From Flaccisagitta enflata (taxonomy: Eukaryota > Chaetognatha > Sagittoidea > Aphragmophora), in assembly GCA_965153355.1 (NCBI GenBank), contig OZ231126.1, forward strand, positions 61,504,001-61,568,000: 64,000 nucleotides of DNA. The letters run 5' to 3'. The notes under the pieces are model-generated. The model was given only the letters and a program-made list of their open reading frames with translations. It was not told the DNA's origin and made no database searches. Position 1 is the stretch's first letter, and every line of letters starts with the position of its first letter. Of this stretch, positions 21,201 to 42,170 are shown piece by piece. The translations under genes and the position numbers were made by a program.

Positions 21201-23414
21201 TTGATCGTATTTCTCCGATAGAAATCTTTCTCGCACCTTTTTGGCGTGGTGCTTCTTTTTGAAATACTTGAGAAGCTTGATTCGAAAATGCTTGTTAAAC
21301 TTTTTGTTGTGATGATACGCGGCCGTGTCGGATGGTTGATTGTACAACGGAACTTCCTGCTGTTGTTGCGAATCAACCATGGACGGCAATTCGTCTTCGT
21401 CGCCGTCTTCCGTCTTTAGCAGCACCGACTTTTTCACTTTTTGCCGATTTTCCGCGTATATCCTTTGCGCGATCAGCAAGTGCTTTGGCGTGGATTCAGT
21501 CAAGGCCGTAGCGGCCGATATAGCCGCGTCCAACACCATCGCCGACGTCGAAGCGTCTTCTTCCTTTTTGATGGCAAACTTGCCTTCCTTGACGCCAAAC
21601 TTCCCGCCCGTGGTATTCAAGTCATTGACGTCTGAAAAGTCGGTTTTCACGACCGCCTCCTTTTTAGCGGCGCTGGAAGCGGACGCGTTTTCTTGTAGTG
21701 TCACCAGTTTTGTTTTCAACTTTCTGATGTTATTTTCCGTCTTACTTATATCGTGTTCAAGTCTTGTAATGTTTTTCAGCATTTCTTCCTTCATTTCCTT
21801 TCCCCCTCCTCCTCCGCCGCTCCCACCGCCGCCTACTACGCCTCGCCTTTCTATGGCCCCCACCACGCCGGGAGCTCCGCTGCTTCCAGCTATTAGACCC
21901 GCCGCTATGCCGCCGCCCCCTCCTCCATAATAAATGGGAGATCTCGACAAGCTCAATTTGCCTCCCGCGGGATAATGTGGCTGACGCGAATCGTGATTTG
22001 GCTGCGAATTTTGTACTTGCTGGTGATGATGCTGAGATGATGCAGCTGCCGCAGCGCCCGCAAAGACTTCGTCTCCCGATCCAGGAGTCGGAGAAATGGC
22101 CTCGACTTGAGGTTGATAAGACCCTCCAGCGGCTAGTGAAGGATCAGAGCTGGCTCGATTGATAAAGACTGGCTCATGTCCACCAACCCCACCACCACCA
22201 ACGCCGCCACCGCCTCCCCTTACGCGGTTCGCAGCTGACATCTTTTTGTTATTATACGGGATAACGACGGGCGACGATTGCGATACTGGCTGAACAGCCG
22301 GCTGCACGGCTGCCAACAGCTGACGCGACGTCTCCAATTTGTTGGCCGGAATATCGAGCGTCAAAGGCTGCGAATAATTGTTACGTGCGTTGGCGGCAAG
22401 TCCTACCGGTAAATGTCCCACAACGACGCCGCCGGGTGCAGCAGCATGGGCGGCAGCGGCCGCCGCCGCCGCCGAGACGCGTTGATGTCGTAGAGGCAGA
22501 TCATCGGGCGCTCCTCGATATTCCCTCTGCGGTGGTTGTTGAATAGGAACGTCGGATAAGCGTAGTCTCTTTTGCTGCGACGGATCGATGACGGCGTGCG
22601 ACCCGGCGAGCAGTAAGGAAGAAGAATGAATAGCGGCCGGTGGTGCTCGATCTCTGGAGGAAGAATGATCTTGATGAGCCGGAGGTGGAACGGGAGCGCC
22701 TCGCGAGTCTCGATCGACGCCACCCGGTAGATGTAAATTGGGCACGGAGGGGGAGTAATTGATTTGCCCAGGGGGAAGAAGCGAGGGACGATCACGTCGT
22801 GGCAGCGACAACGATGAAGAGGAAGATGACGGGGCTTCGACGGGGATGAAATGGGAAGAGGAAACTCCGTCAGGAAGACGTCCACCGACGGAAACACCAC
22901 CGGAAACGCGGTAGGGACCGACGGAACTAGAGTGCCGACCGCCGGAGGAAGGATTTTGTTGATACTCGTTCAACAGGGAAGGACGACGACGATGAGAAAC
23001 CGAGGACGAATGCGGACTCTCGCGAGAAGATGCCACGGAGGCGTAAGGAGGATGCTGCTGAGGATAATGATCCACCACGTCGGCGTGAGATTGTCTTTCG
23101 ACTCCACCTCTTCCCGAGGAGGAAGAGCTGACGCCTCCTTCACCGGCCGCTATTCTCGACGAATACTCCGCCACGCCTGAATATCCACCGCTACCACCAC
23201 CACCACTTCCTCCTCCTCCACCGCCACCACCACCCGGATAGATCATGTAATAAGGATGACCGGGGGGCAGTCCAGCACCGGCGTCTCTGGCGTTACTACG
23301 CGAGTGCGCGTGAGGATTGTGACCGGAAGAGGAGACGTGGAATTGCTGTCGGGCGGATATGGCCGCCGGAGATCCCGGTGGCCCTCGACCGTGTGATCCT
23401 TCCTTGCCGTACAT
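15278..23414 (-). CDS. Smr: Smrter/NCoR-type nuclear receptor corepressor
   Basis: A nuclear scaffold that links unliganded nuclear receptors to HDAC3. One uninterrupted exon of 2712 codons starts at ATG 23414. Seen in order: low-complexity Gly/Ser/His N-terminus; coiled coil near 545-580 (HDISKTENNIRKLKTKL); a basic stretch near 708-750 (KLLKYFKKKHHAKKVRERF); SANT1 near 884-935 (WTESEKSTFKTHYLAHPKNF, FYYQSKKRENYKQLLRR), the deacetylase-activating region in this family; a Cys-rich block near 1075-1195 with CxxC pairs (CVVCKVKL, RVCHTCRDK, KCCAACFNRI) as in insect Smrter; SANT2 near 1222-1318, split by a Ser/Thr-rich insert. Three segments resemble CoRNR receptor-binding boxes: RELIQTTIEKHF (about 1628), KSLIDAIITKTI (about 2448) and EGINAIINQEYL (about 2538). 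An 18-residue polyGln lies near 2380. The frame stops at 15264, but AAAATG|GTGAGC at 15278 is a strong donor, so at least one 3' exon is expected. Confidence 0.9.
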
Positions 23415-23993
23415 GATTTGTTTTGTTTGTTTTTTGTCACAGATACTTCCTAAAAGTTTTTTTTTCTACTCTCTCGTATAAAGTGTTTGTTTTGTTTGTG
23501 GACTCCCAACCCACAATAGAAGAGAGCTGGGAGTCGCAGCCGAAATCGCGTTAAAATGTTTTTCTTCGCGTTCTTTCTTTTGTCATTCAGATAATAAAAG
23601 AGTTGTCAACCTACGTTCCTCTACGTTCACCCAGTGTTGATGACTATCAGTTTCCTCATCTTCCAATCTCTCAATCGTCTTATTTGAGTTCATCAACGAC
23701 GGGCTGAGAGGATTTAAGCCATTTTTAGAGTCATCCTCAACTGCGAGAGGCGGAGAAAAATAAACAAGGGTGAAATTGATAGATAATGGAACAAGAATGT
23801 TTTAAATTGTGACATCAATATGAAGGGCGAAAAAAATAATTCAACGAATAGATTTGAAAGGGACGAATAAAGTAACCAACTGCGTGAAAAACAATCACAT
23901 TGAAAACGTTAAAAACCATCAATTTATGAACTATCAGTATCACGTTCTCAACGGTAGAAAAACAATCTTTTAAAATCGTTTGAACGGACATTC
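23415..23993. promoter_or_regulatory. Spacer between RPB2 stop and Smrter start
   Basis: 579 bp separate the RPB2 stop codon from the Smrter ATG on the same strand, so it must hold the RPB2 3' end and the Smrter 5' leader. A possible leader acceptor (CTTTTAG) lies about 45 bp upstream of the Smrter ATG. No canonical AATAAA is clear on the minus strand. Confidence 0.35.
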
Positions 23994-32557
<8,564 letters not shown>

Positions 32558-32667
32558 CTACAGGCAAAATGAACAAGAATTACAGGGGTGAATGAAATGG
32601 CTTGGGATTTTGTTCTGCCGTGGAACTGATAGTTATCCCAAATTACCACGGAGAGCCACCGAAAGTA

Positions 32668-34112
32668 GGGGGGTGGGGCAAATCGGGCCACTTTTACGGT
32701 TTTTGTAATAGGAATTTTTCAAATTCATCCTCCAAAGCAAATGATTTCCATGTTAAGGTAGCATTTATCTATAGGTTTGGGGCTGACATAATGAATTCCA
32801 GAGTGAGCCCCATAGGGGCCCATATTTTTTAAAAAACCTGTTGTGGCCCGATTTACCCCAGGTGGGGCAAATCGGGCCACTTTAAGCTTCATTTGCATAT
32901 TCCTCTAGGGGCGCACAAAATTGCCCAAAATTTTTTGCCAAGATGCCAGGAGCTGAGTTGGGGTTCGATTAAATTACTTAATTGCCAAATTCGTTTGATT
33001 TTATATACTGAAAAAAGAGAACTACTCCTGGGCCCGAAAATGTTGCCTTTTGGGCAGCGGCCCCGAAGGGGACGAAGTCCTGTAGAACACAGGGGGACTT
33101 TTGTTCGTTCGTTAGTTAGTTCGTTCGTTCGTTCATCCCCCCCTTATCAGGCCCCTAAGGCCTAAAATCTGGCCTCTAAGCTCAGGCCTCAAATCCAGCC
33201 TCTCAGGCCTCAAATTCAGCCTCTCAGGCCTCAAATCCAGCCGCTATGGCCTCAAATCCAGCCGCTATGGCCTCAAATCCAGCCACTTAGGCCTCAAATT
33301 TGGCCTCTCAGGCCTCAAATCCGACCTCTTAGGCCTCAAACCTGGCCTTTCAGACCTCAAATTAGGCCTTGCAGGCCTCAAATCGAAATTCCCATGCCTC
33401 GAACCTGTCCTTTCATGCCTAAAATTAGGCCTCAAGTTAGTCCTCTCAGGCTAACTATTGGCATTCTCAGGCCTTACATCAGCCTTCTTAGACCTCAATT
33501 TAAGCTCGTGAAGCATCTCATCCACGTACGGCAGGACGAACGAAAGTCCCCCTGTGTTCTACAGGACTTCGTCCCCTTCGGGGCCGCTGCCCTGCTTCCC
33601 CTCACACCAACTCACAATCACTCAAAGCAGGGCAAAGGGTATCGCTGACCATATATTGCCCTTGGGCGACCTGTTACACTTACAGCCATGAAAAATCTGC
33701 TAACAAAGAAATTAAAGGACTTTCCTGGTGGCCCGATTTGCCCCACGTTTTGATCATCTTGTCATACAGCAAGACTAGCAAATTAGTATCATAGATTCAT
33801 GCGATTTGTAAGGTAGTGGACCCAATCCCCATATCCAATACCAAAAAGTTACCCAAAATGACAATTGTTGAAGTTGTGATAAAGTTTATCACAATCTATC
33901 AGTTATCGTATCAGTATAGGTTAGGAATGAAGTTGTGCTGATGCTGCTGTTGCTGCAGCAGTTCTGAAGAAACATCACCCCAACAACCCCATTGACTGGT
34001 GCAACTCATAGCAGGATCATCACTACTTTTATCCCAATATTCATTTCATAAGTGATATTATTATACACAAGTGGCCCGATTTGCCCCTGGCCCGATTTGC
34101 CCCATCCCCCCC
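32668..34112. mobile_element. TA-flanked element with GGGGCAAATCGGGCC ends
   Basis: Left end GGGGGGTGGGGCAAATCGGG after TA; right end, read inverted, GGGGGGGATGGGGCAAATCG followed by TA. Internal GGCCCGATTTGCCCC copies occur near 32850 and 33730. A TA target duplication would fit a Tc1/mariner-like origin, but no transposase frame is left. A fold-back element (33052-33593) is nested inside. Confidence 0.6.
33052..33593. mobile_element. Fold-back element, copy 3 (best preserved arms)
   Basis: Arms of 49 bp are almost perfect inverted copies (GGGCAGCGGCCCCGAAGGGG ... ACACAGGGGGACTTT / AAAGTCCCCCTGTG ...). The body at 33160-33500 is about 15 copies of an AGGCCTCAAATCCAGCCTCTC unit. The right flank, GGGCAAAGGGTATCGCTGAC, recurs inverted beside the other copies. 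Confidence 0.75.
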
Positions 34113-34347
34113 TAGACTATTTAGTAACGAAATATCATTGGGAAATTTGCCACCCCATTGAGTTCTGTTGGACACTTTGAAAGCTTAAAAAAAAGCGGAA
34201 GACGACTGAATTTTGAGAAAAAAAACTGTCTTCATCATGATTTTTTTCACTCCATATTGGATAAGCGGGACGAAGGAATACAGAGCAAAACGTTATACGA
34301 AGCAGACAACAGTTACACCTATCTTTCTCGAAGAGTGCGAGAACATA

Positions 34348-35361
34348 CAGTGCGACTCAAAAAAAAGTTCTAGGTAGTATTAAATCGTATCTTATAGCAA
34401 TAAACATAACCTTTTAACTATTTTTTTTCTTTATCATCTATGATTTAGACTACAATACATGAATGAACCTTCACAGTTTGACTAGAAAGTGAAAAATGAT
34501 GCAGTACAAAAAAAAACAAGTTGCAAGCGAGGGTGTTTTTGAGGTTTCATCACCTAAATGCCTTAAAGTCCATCGAAGTCGAGCACTAAACTGATTAACT
34601 GTGGGCCAGAACCGTAAATAATCCATGACCATTTGAAAGCTCGGCGAAAAATCTTCCAAATGGGACGTTGCTGGTCACTGTAGCTTTATTTGTTTAGAAA
34701 TGGCAAAGGTTTGAAGAAAAAAATCACTGATTGAAAAAAGTGCCAATTTCATGCTTTTCCAATGAACAATTTTAGTTTTTCCATTTTTAACAATGATGCA
34801 GCTCAAGATTATCTTAGCTACTCTTTATCTATGAGCAAATTGAAGAGCTTCAAATTATCTTCAAAATGGCGCGAAAAACAAATGTTTAACTAAATGCGTT
34901 TAACTTTTATGTTAGAATAAAGATAAGCCATAAAAATCACATAGTAGATTTCCAAACTCTTGACAACCTGTCTTCATCCTATGGATATGGCAAGACGGAT
35001 AGAGCTAAGTCATCCAACAAGGTTTCATTTGAAAGATCCTTCGCAGGGCTTCAAAATGGTCATGGATTTTGCTATACTTTTCTCATTCCTTGGATGTGAA
35101 ACACTGACAAACAAATAGCTCGGTTTTTTTCCATAGTTATATGTTTTTGTTGCCAAAGTTAGCTTTTTCCCAACAGATTTTGGGACATCAACTTCAGACC
35201 ACGGTACTTTCAAACCGTTTGACTGGCAATAATTGTGCTTGGCGGCACATGCTTCATTTTTTGAAACTCTTTAATTCTATCGTGGATTTTTTAAAGATCT
35301 ATCAATAAATACTTGCAATATAATATGTAAAAGACCTAAAACTTTTTTTTGAGCCGCACTG
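34348..35361. mobile_element. Tc1/mariner-like element, about 1.0 kb
   Basis: Terminal inverted repeats CAGTGCGACTCAAAAAAAAG on the left and, inverted, CAGTGCGGCTCAAAAAAAAG on the right, each flanked by TA (34346-34347 and 35362-35363). The CAGTG start and TA target are Tc1/mariner hallmarks. No intact transposase is seen. An internal ATTTGAAAGATCCTTCGCAG-type segment recurs near 63710. Confidence 0.75.
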
Positions 35362-35983
35362 TATACCATAGTAAAGCTGCAACTTCTAAAGTGCTACGAA
35401 CGACTTTTAATAATCGTATTATTTTTACGACTGTTTATGCTACTATTCATGCATCTTTGACTGATGAATTTTGGTAAGTAATCATGCGGCCTTTTTAAAC
35501 TTAGATTGTCTCGTAATATATGCTACTATTTGGTTTATTATTTGCTATTTTTGGGTTTTATTATTTGCCATATTTGGGTCAATTTGTTCATTTTGTTAAA
35601 GGTGGAACTGTGACAAACATTCGGGGGATTTCGTTTTATGTCTAACAGTTATATGATCCTTACTTTGAGTTATTTAAACTTAAAAGATTAATTAAGTTTA
35701 TTTTAATGCACGATCTTGCGTGGCATGCAACACTGGTGATCTTAGTTTTACAATTTATATCCTCCGATAACGTCTTGGCTTGAATGCATTCGAAAGTCAT
35801 AACTATGTAAACAGTTAAAAACCTGTCTAAGCTTTGGGACCGGTATTTTGGCTCTTCTTTGAACGATACTGACGTTGGTCGGTCAGTCCGTTTGTCCGCA
35901 TTTTATAAGAAAAGTCATTCAAGAACATGGCCAAGTTTTACTTAAAAGAACGAGTGTTACTCTTCAAAAAGCTAACTAGTCTT

Positions 35984-36130
35984 TTTAGATGCGTCCGTCA
36001 GGAACGCATCTCTATAAGAGAGTCTGTCCGTCCGTTGGTCCGTCAGTCGGTCCGTCCGTCGGTCCATCCGTCGGTCCGTTACGCCTGTGCTAAAACCGCT
36101 CTTCTCGGCTGTATTTGGCCACGGTGAGGT
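35984..36130 (-). mobile_element. Hairpin element, third subfamily (GATGCG)
   Basis: TTTTTAGATGCGTCC, AGGAACGCATCTCTATAAGA, then a GTCCGTCCGTTGGTCCG tract. The hairpin pairs GATGCG with CGCATC instead of GTCGCG with CGCGAC; otherwise the plan is the same. Related pieces lie near 39610, 47620, 47930, 48365, 51410 and 58910. Confidence 0.6.
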
Positions 36131-36289
36131 CCTCAAATGAAGCAAGTGATCAACCAATATGTTTTGAAAGTCTCCTTTTCACCCGTCTGTTCGCCCATTC
36201 GTCTCCATATATGTCACATGATCAATACACGCAAATACACAGTCCGGACGCATCGTTGCCCCGTCGGGCTCGTTAAGGCCTTTGACGCA

Positions 36290-36490
36290 TTTTTAGACGC
36301 GTGCTACGTGTCTCTACAACCCGCTTTGTCGGTCCGTTGTTCCGTCCGTTGGTCCTTCCGTCACACTTTACTGTTTTGGGTTTTTGCGGTCTTTGGCCTC
36401 ACTGCTTCTGCCCAAATGATCATGTGACTTCAAATACAGCCCCTGCCCACCCGCGCGCGACTGGGGGTAGCCGTGTAATCCGGCCTTGTT
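36290..36490 (-). mobile_element. GTCGCG-hairpin element copy, long subfamily
   Basis: Minus-strand start AACAAGGCCGGATTACACGG, end CGCGTCTAAAAA. The outer hairpin arm has changed (ACGCGTGCTACGTGT). Confidence 0.75.
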
Positions 36491-36672
36491 CATGAACTGG
36501 CTAACAGCGAAAACCGTGACTGCGTGAATGTCCGCCGAACTTTTTCTGTTAGACTGCTCATATTGGTTTATGTCAACTGCAGACAGACTAGGGATATTGT
36601 TTTTTGCGTGTACATTGAATTTTCGTTGTTGCTCCAAAGATTCAATGATTTTGTTTGTGTTTTGGTTTTCAG

Positions 36673-36794
36673 TTTTTGTCCTCAAAGCCGGATGCGGAGC
36701 AAATCGACGTCCCTTTGACGACTGTTTTCCCTCCCGGATGTCAAGCAGTCAACTTAGAACAATGGCATCTTCTTTTTTCATGGATACCACCCAG
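36673..36794 (+). CDS. TLDc gene, first recognised exon
   Basis: Acceptor GGTTTTCAG, donor GTAATT, ends in phase 2. It encodes EQIDVPLTTVFPPGCQAV and NLEQWHLLFSWIPP. The 5' limit is set by the acceptor. Confidence 0.8.
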
Positions 36795-38241
36795 GTAATT
36801 AAAAAAATGAATGAATGAATGAAAGAAAATGAATGTGGCGAGGCATGAAAGGTGATAGGAATGAAGAAATACGTCAGAATCAGCCGTTTTGCGTATTTCA
36901 AACGTTTGCGTGACCGACCGACTAACCAACCGACCGACCAACCGACGGACATGACCTCTTATAGAAGTGCGAGGACAATTCCTGGACTTCAATTTGTAGT
37001 TGCTTCTTCCAATATCATTTCAGAAAAACAAGGCCAAGTAGGCCAATAAGGTGCGACGTGTGGATCGTCGAACGAATGCGTTACCAACCAACCGACCAAC
37101 CAACGGACACAGCCTCTAAGTTTTAGCCTTCCTTAACTGGCTGTATCCGTCGATCGGTCGATTGGTCAGTTGGTAACGTAAACAAATGTTTGACAACCAA
37201 CACGGCGCACTTTCTTGGCCCACTGGGCCTTATTTCCTTTGGAAGATTCTTTCTGCTTTTCGGTCTTCCTCATCTTTCAACTCTCTCAATTAAAAAGAAT
37301 ATATTGACGAGGATGTAGATTTGTCCAAATCGTCATCGCGCACCAGAACAAAGGAACGATGCCCCCAACATCGGACCCACGGCGGTCTGTCTAGGGGTGC
37401 TACTGCTCTACTCTACTCTACTCAATCAAAAGTATTTTGTTGCAGGTTCACGGTCCACGAACCCACGGTATTGTTTACCACCGATCGTGATGGCACGAGT
37501 CTGCGCACATTATATCAAAAGGTGGGTAGTTCAACGGTCTTGTTAGATGGCGCTAGATCCGACTTTCGGACAGACGGACCCTTCGATTCACATATCAATG
37601 TCGTAACCCCGGAAATGATTGTGAAAGACTACTTTTTAGTCGCGTGCTACACGACTCTACACCCCGCTATGTCGGTTCGTCGGTTGGTCGGTCCCCGTTT
37701 TACCTATTCAGCATTTTTTTGGCTTTTTGAGCCCACGGCTCCTGCTCAAAATTCGCTGTGAGCTCTTTAACTGTTCCTGCCCATCCGCACGCGACTGGGG
37801 TAGCCGTGTATCCGGCCTTATTCAATTGCTAGTAAATGCTTTAAATTTATTAGGTGGAGGATTTCGAACCTCTGTTACTTCTACTAACTCCCCTCGAGTC
37901 TGAAGAGGCTGTTTTTGGCGCCTACATCTCCTCCAACTTGGCCCAACGAACCAAGCAAGGTAACACATTTGCTGAGACAGGAAGCGGGGGTTCTCTCTCT
38001 TTTGTCGTGATAACCCATACATGTCTGTCGACCTATCTGTTCGTCACTCAGCTGTTACGGCGTTTACGGGCGATTTTTGCATCACTGCCCCTGCCCAAGC
38101 ATTTCTTTGGCCTTGGGTAATTTTTAGGGTGGTTCACTCGGATGTGTTAGTATGCAAAGTATTTTTGATCGACATAAGAGAGAGAGAGAGAGCGAGAGAG
38201 AGAAAGAGATAGAGAGAAAGAAAAAAAGAAAGAAAGAACGA

Positions 38242-38321
<80 letters not shown>

Positions 38322-41300
38322 AGAAAAGAGAGAGAGAAAGTTAGAAAGATAAAAAGAAAGATGAAAAGATAGAAAGAAAGATAGAGGGAAAGAAAGAAAG
38401 AAAGAAAGAAAGAAAAAAAGAAAATTTGGGGGAAATATAAGTCTTGGCAGTACCAAATCATAAAAATTTATTAGTAAATTTATTAGTAAAACACAATTTA
38501 ACACTATTTAAACCTTTACTAACCTTTAAACCTTTACTAACCTTTAAACCTTTAAACCTTTACTACCCTATGGGGAAGAAAATCATAGATTTTTAAACGC
38601 AACTCGATGCGTGGCGGGGAAGAAAATCAAAGGCAGGGGGGGGGGAATCAAAAGCGACTCAATTATATACGCAAAGAAATTCTATGACTTCATCATATTT
38701 ATTTTCATCAAACTTCATTCATCTTACCTTGTTTTTGTTTTTTTGCGCGCGAAAAAAAGTCAAAAATACACACATGGACGCAAAATACAGCGTGGTGAGG
38801 CACCAAAAGCCAAAAAAAATTTAGCACCCCCCCTACAGCCATATTGGCTGATTGAAATTTCATATGGAAAGTCATTTAGAGTACCTAACTTAGGGAATAC
38901 AAAAGGCGTCATCAGAGCGATTTTTGAGATTGTAACTAAATCCTTGAAATCTATCACTTTTACACATAAAATATACCCTTTTAAAAAAGTAAAGAAAAAA
39001 AAAGTAAAAAGTGATAAATTTCAATGTTCTTTAAATTCCCTCTGATGACGCCACTCATATTCCCCTTAACCACTCAAAACAACTCAAACCACTCAAAACA
39101 ACTTTCAAAAAGAAATTCCATTCAGCGAAGTTGGCGTGGGGGGGGGGGTGCTAAAACTTTTAGCGCCTCATCACGCTGTATTTTGCGTCCATGTGTATTT
39201 ATATATGACAAGAATATAAAGAAAACTGTGCTGATATCTGTCAATTTTCTCATTTGTCAGGTCGTAATCGGGCTTTCTTCGGCACGGGCGAGTCTTTCCT
39301 CTTCACAATCTCTCCGAAAGAAAGGCGGAAGTTCGATTGGGTAGGAACCAGATTAGGCGCCGAAATCAGCCTTGATGCTTCGCTCTTTGTCGCCGCGGAC
39401 GATTCTCAACTCATCGTAGGTAAGTGCACAGTGGTTCACTCGGGCACGCCATTGCATATAGTCTTATTTATCCGTCCGTTGGTCTTTCACTCAAGCTCTA
39501 AGGACATGAATTTGAAAACGGCGGTAATGCGTTTCGCTTTATTCTTAAGAAGGGGAAGGGGAAGTGGAAGTAGGTTATTTTTATGTCGTTTCCAACGCTT
39601 CCGCTTTTTTTGGTCGCGGACACGCTACTCTATAAGAGGCTTTGTCCGTCTGTGCGTCCATCCACGTGTTGAAAGAGGGGATTGGGTGGGGTGTTGGGTG
39701 CGGATGGGGGTTAGTTGGCTGCCCCCGCCCCACTAAGGGCCACGGACTGCGCTAGATGGCTCCTTAGGTATTTGAGTGAAAATTTTTATGTCTGCTACAC
39801 CGCTTTCAGATCGAAATGTCGCGAAAAGAAGATATATTACTCCAAAACTATTCAAAGTAGTTAGTTTTTTCTTTTTTCCCCTGGTAGATAATTTGATTAA
39901 GTTTTGCTACAAGCAAGGAGTATCCCACCAACTAAAAAATTCAAGCCTCCTACTCACAGTAAATGAATAATGCATGTTTCACATTGAAGGTTTTCCCGAC
40001 AAATTTACACTAACTCTTTTTATTTCACTTAGTTTCATTTTTACACAAATCGAGCTGAATTGCTGGGATTGGTCTAGAATTCAAGAGAATATAATGTAGA
40101 TTATGTTGTAAGGAAAAAATGTTCTCACTGATTTTAATTTTGAATTAATTTGCAGACAGAATTTTTCAGAATTTTCCCAAATCTTGAGGGTTTTGCAGTG
40201 TTTTGGGGTCAAAATCAATGCATTCCTCACGTCATAAAAGTCAAATCTTTTAGAATTTCAAACAAGGAAACTTCATTAATTCCTCATAACTTGCACTGCA
40301 GGGCCACTCTTATTGAAAAAAAGATGCACTGCTGCTATCTAAAATCATATTTTCCATGAAAAAAGGCCATTTTTGGCTGAAATCGACTAATTTCTATCAT
40401 GAAATTTAGAGCAAATATATCAACACTGAGGCTTTAATTCTTTTTTTGTAACAAAACTTAATCAAATTATCTCTAACAGGAAAAAAAAAGAATCAAATGG
40501 TTACATGTAAGTATTTTAGGAGTAATACTACGGCGGTGTATGTAAAAACAAACTAAAATAGAATGGTCAAATTATTTGAGCATATATTACCGGTCGATAT
40601 GACAGGTTTTATAGCGATTGGGAATTAGAAAAAACGACCTAAATGGACATTACTACGAACAAGGCCAACACCTATAAGTCGCGCCTGGGAATATAAAAAT
40701 AGCGTAAGATCGCCGAAATTGACTTTAAATGACTGAGGTGACCTTGAGATGTTTAAAATGACTTAAATGACATCGTAATATAGTGTGTATTGACTTAGGT
40801 GAGTTTTAATATGACTAAATGTTAAATAAACTTAGAATGACTTAAAATGACTCAGAATGACTTAGAATGACTTGTACCCTAGCATTTGAGCTGTGAGCCC
40901 AAAAACTAAAAAACTGAAAAAGTAAAGGGCCGAGCCGACCAGCAAACCGACCGACCGACCGACCGACCGACCGACCGACCGACAAAGCGGGGTGTAGAGT
41001 CGCGTAGCACGCAACTAAAAATAATAAATTTCAAGAAAAATCAATAAATTTTTTTGATCAGCTGTAAAAGAATCCAAAAAACTCATAATATCTTCAATAT
41101 TCAAATGGATTCCTTCATTAATGTTTACATCTAGAAAAATTTAAAAAAACATTTTTTACATTTTTAGTACTTATAAATTAGTTTACTATTACTACATATT
41201 TGACCTAATTTGCATGCTTTATTACCTATGAATAAAAGAAAATCGCACAAGGATGCACAATGAACGACTTGCTTTATGCCAAAATGTAGCTCAAGGGGTC

Positions 41301-42170
41301 CTGAATCCAGAATGCTATGGCCCATGCCGTGCTTTGCCGCGCTTATTGCGATTTTCTTGGGCTAAAATGGAAAAGAAATGATATGGATAAAAATAAAAAT
41401 CTATATTTGATTGGAAGAAAAATGAGCAAAATGAGCTAAATGAGCAAGAAAATGATTTTTTTCGATCACCCTAATGAGGAATCTTAATGAACAAAGACAA
41501 AAATTTTATTGATTTGTTTATAACTTAATAAGACAATCAAAATAATAAATGTAAGAGAGTTTTGAAGTATTTTTTACTTGATTTTCTCAAATTTCTCTTC
41601 TTTTGTGTTCTGAGCTCCAAAAGCGTTCAGTCCAATAGAAATGTGTTAACATTGGGTATAAATAGTTTCTTAACATCTGGAAATATGCAGAAAAATGTTT
41701 TTTACTCTGTATACGATAAGGGATAATGTTATGGAAAAGATGTAATGTGAATCCCCAATGAGCCACCTTGCGCACAATTCAGCCCACAGTGCGCCCACCC
41801 GTCCGCAACGATATTATGACCCCGCGTCACTTGTTGCAGTACTAATGCTTAAAGAGCTGTCCTACTTATACCAAATAGAAAGCCTTTTCAACCTCTTCCA
41901 CAAGCCCAGTTTACAAATGTACATAAAAGACGAATGATGTATTATGTACAGATGGAAGAATGATCATGATAATCTACCATCATTTGAAAAATTCTCGCGT
42001 TCTCGCTTTGCAGGCGGTGGCGGTGGCGAGGGACTGTCTGTCGATGAGGAGTTAAATCGCGGCCGGACTCAAAACTGTAAAACATTCGACAATTCGCCTC
42101 TCTTTGCCGATGGAGACTTTCACTGTAGACTCGTTGAAGTTATTGGCTTTGGGAGCAGAGCCTCACCGTG

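Noticed and set aside
37321-37761. 146-codon plus-strand frame taken as one coding unit
   Set aside because: Only 37446-37521 is exon. The rest reads through the intron into a mobile element.
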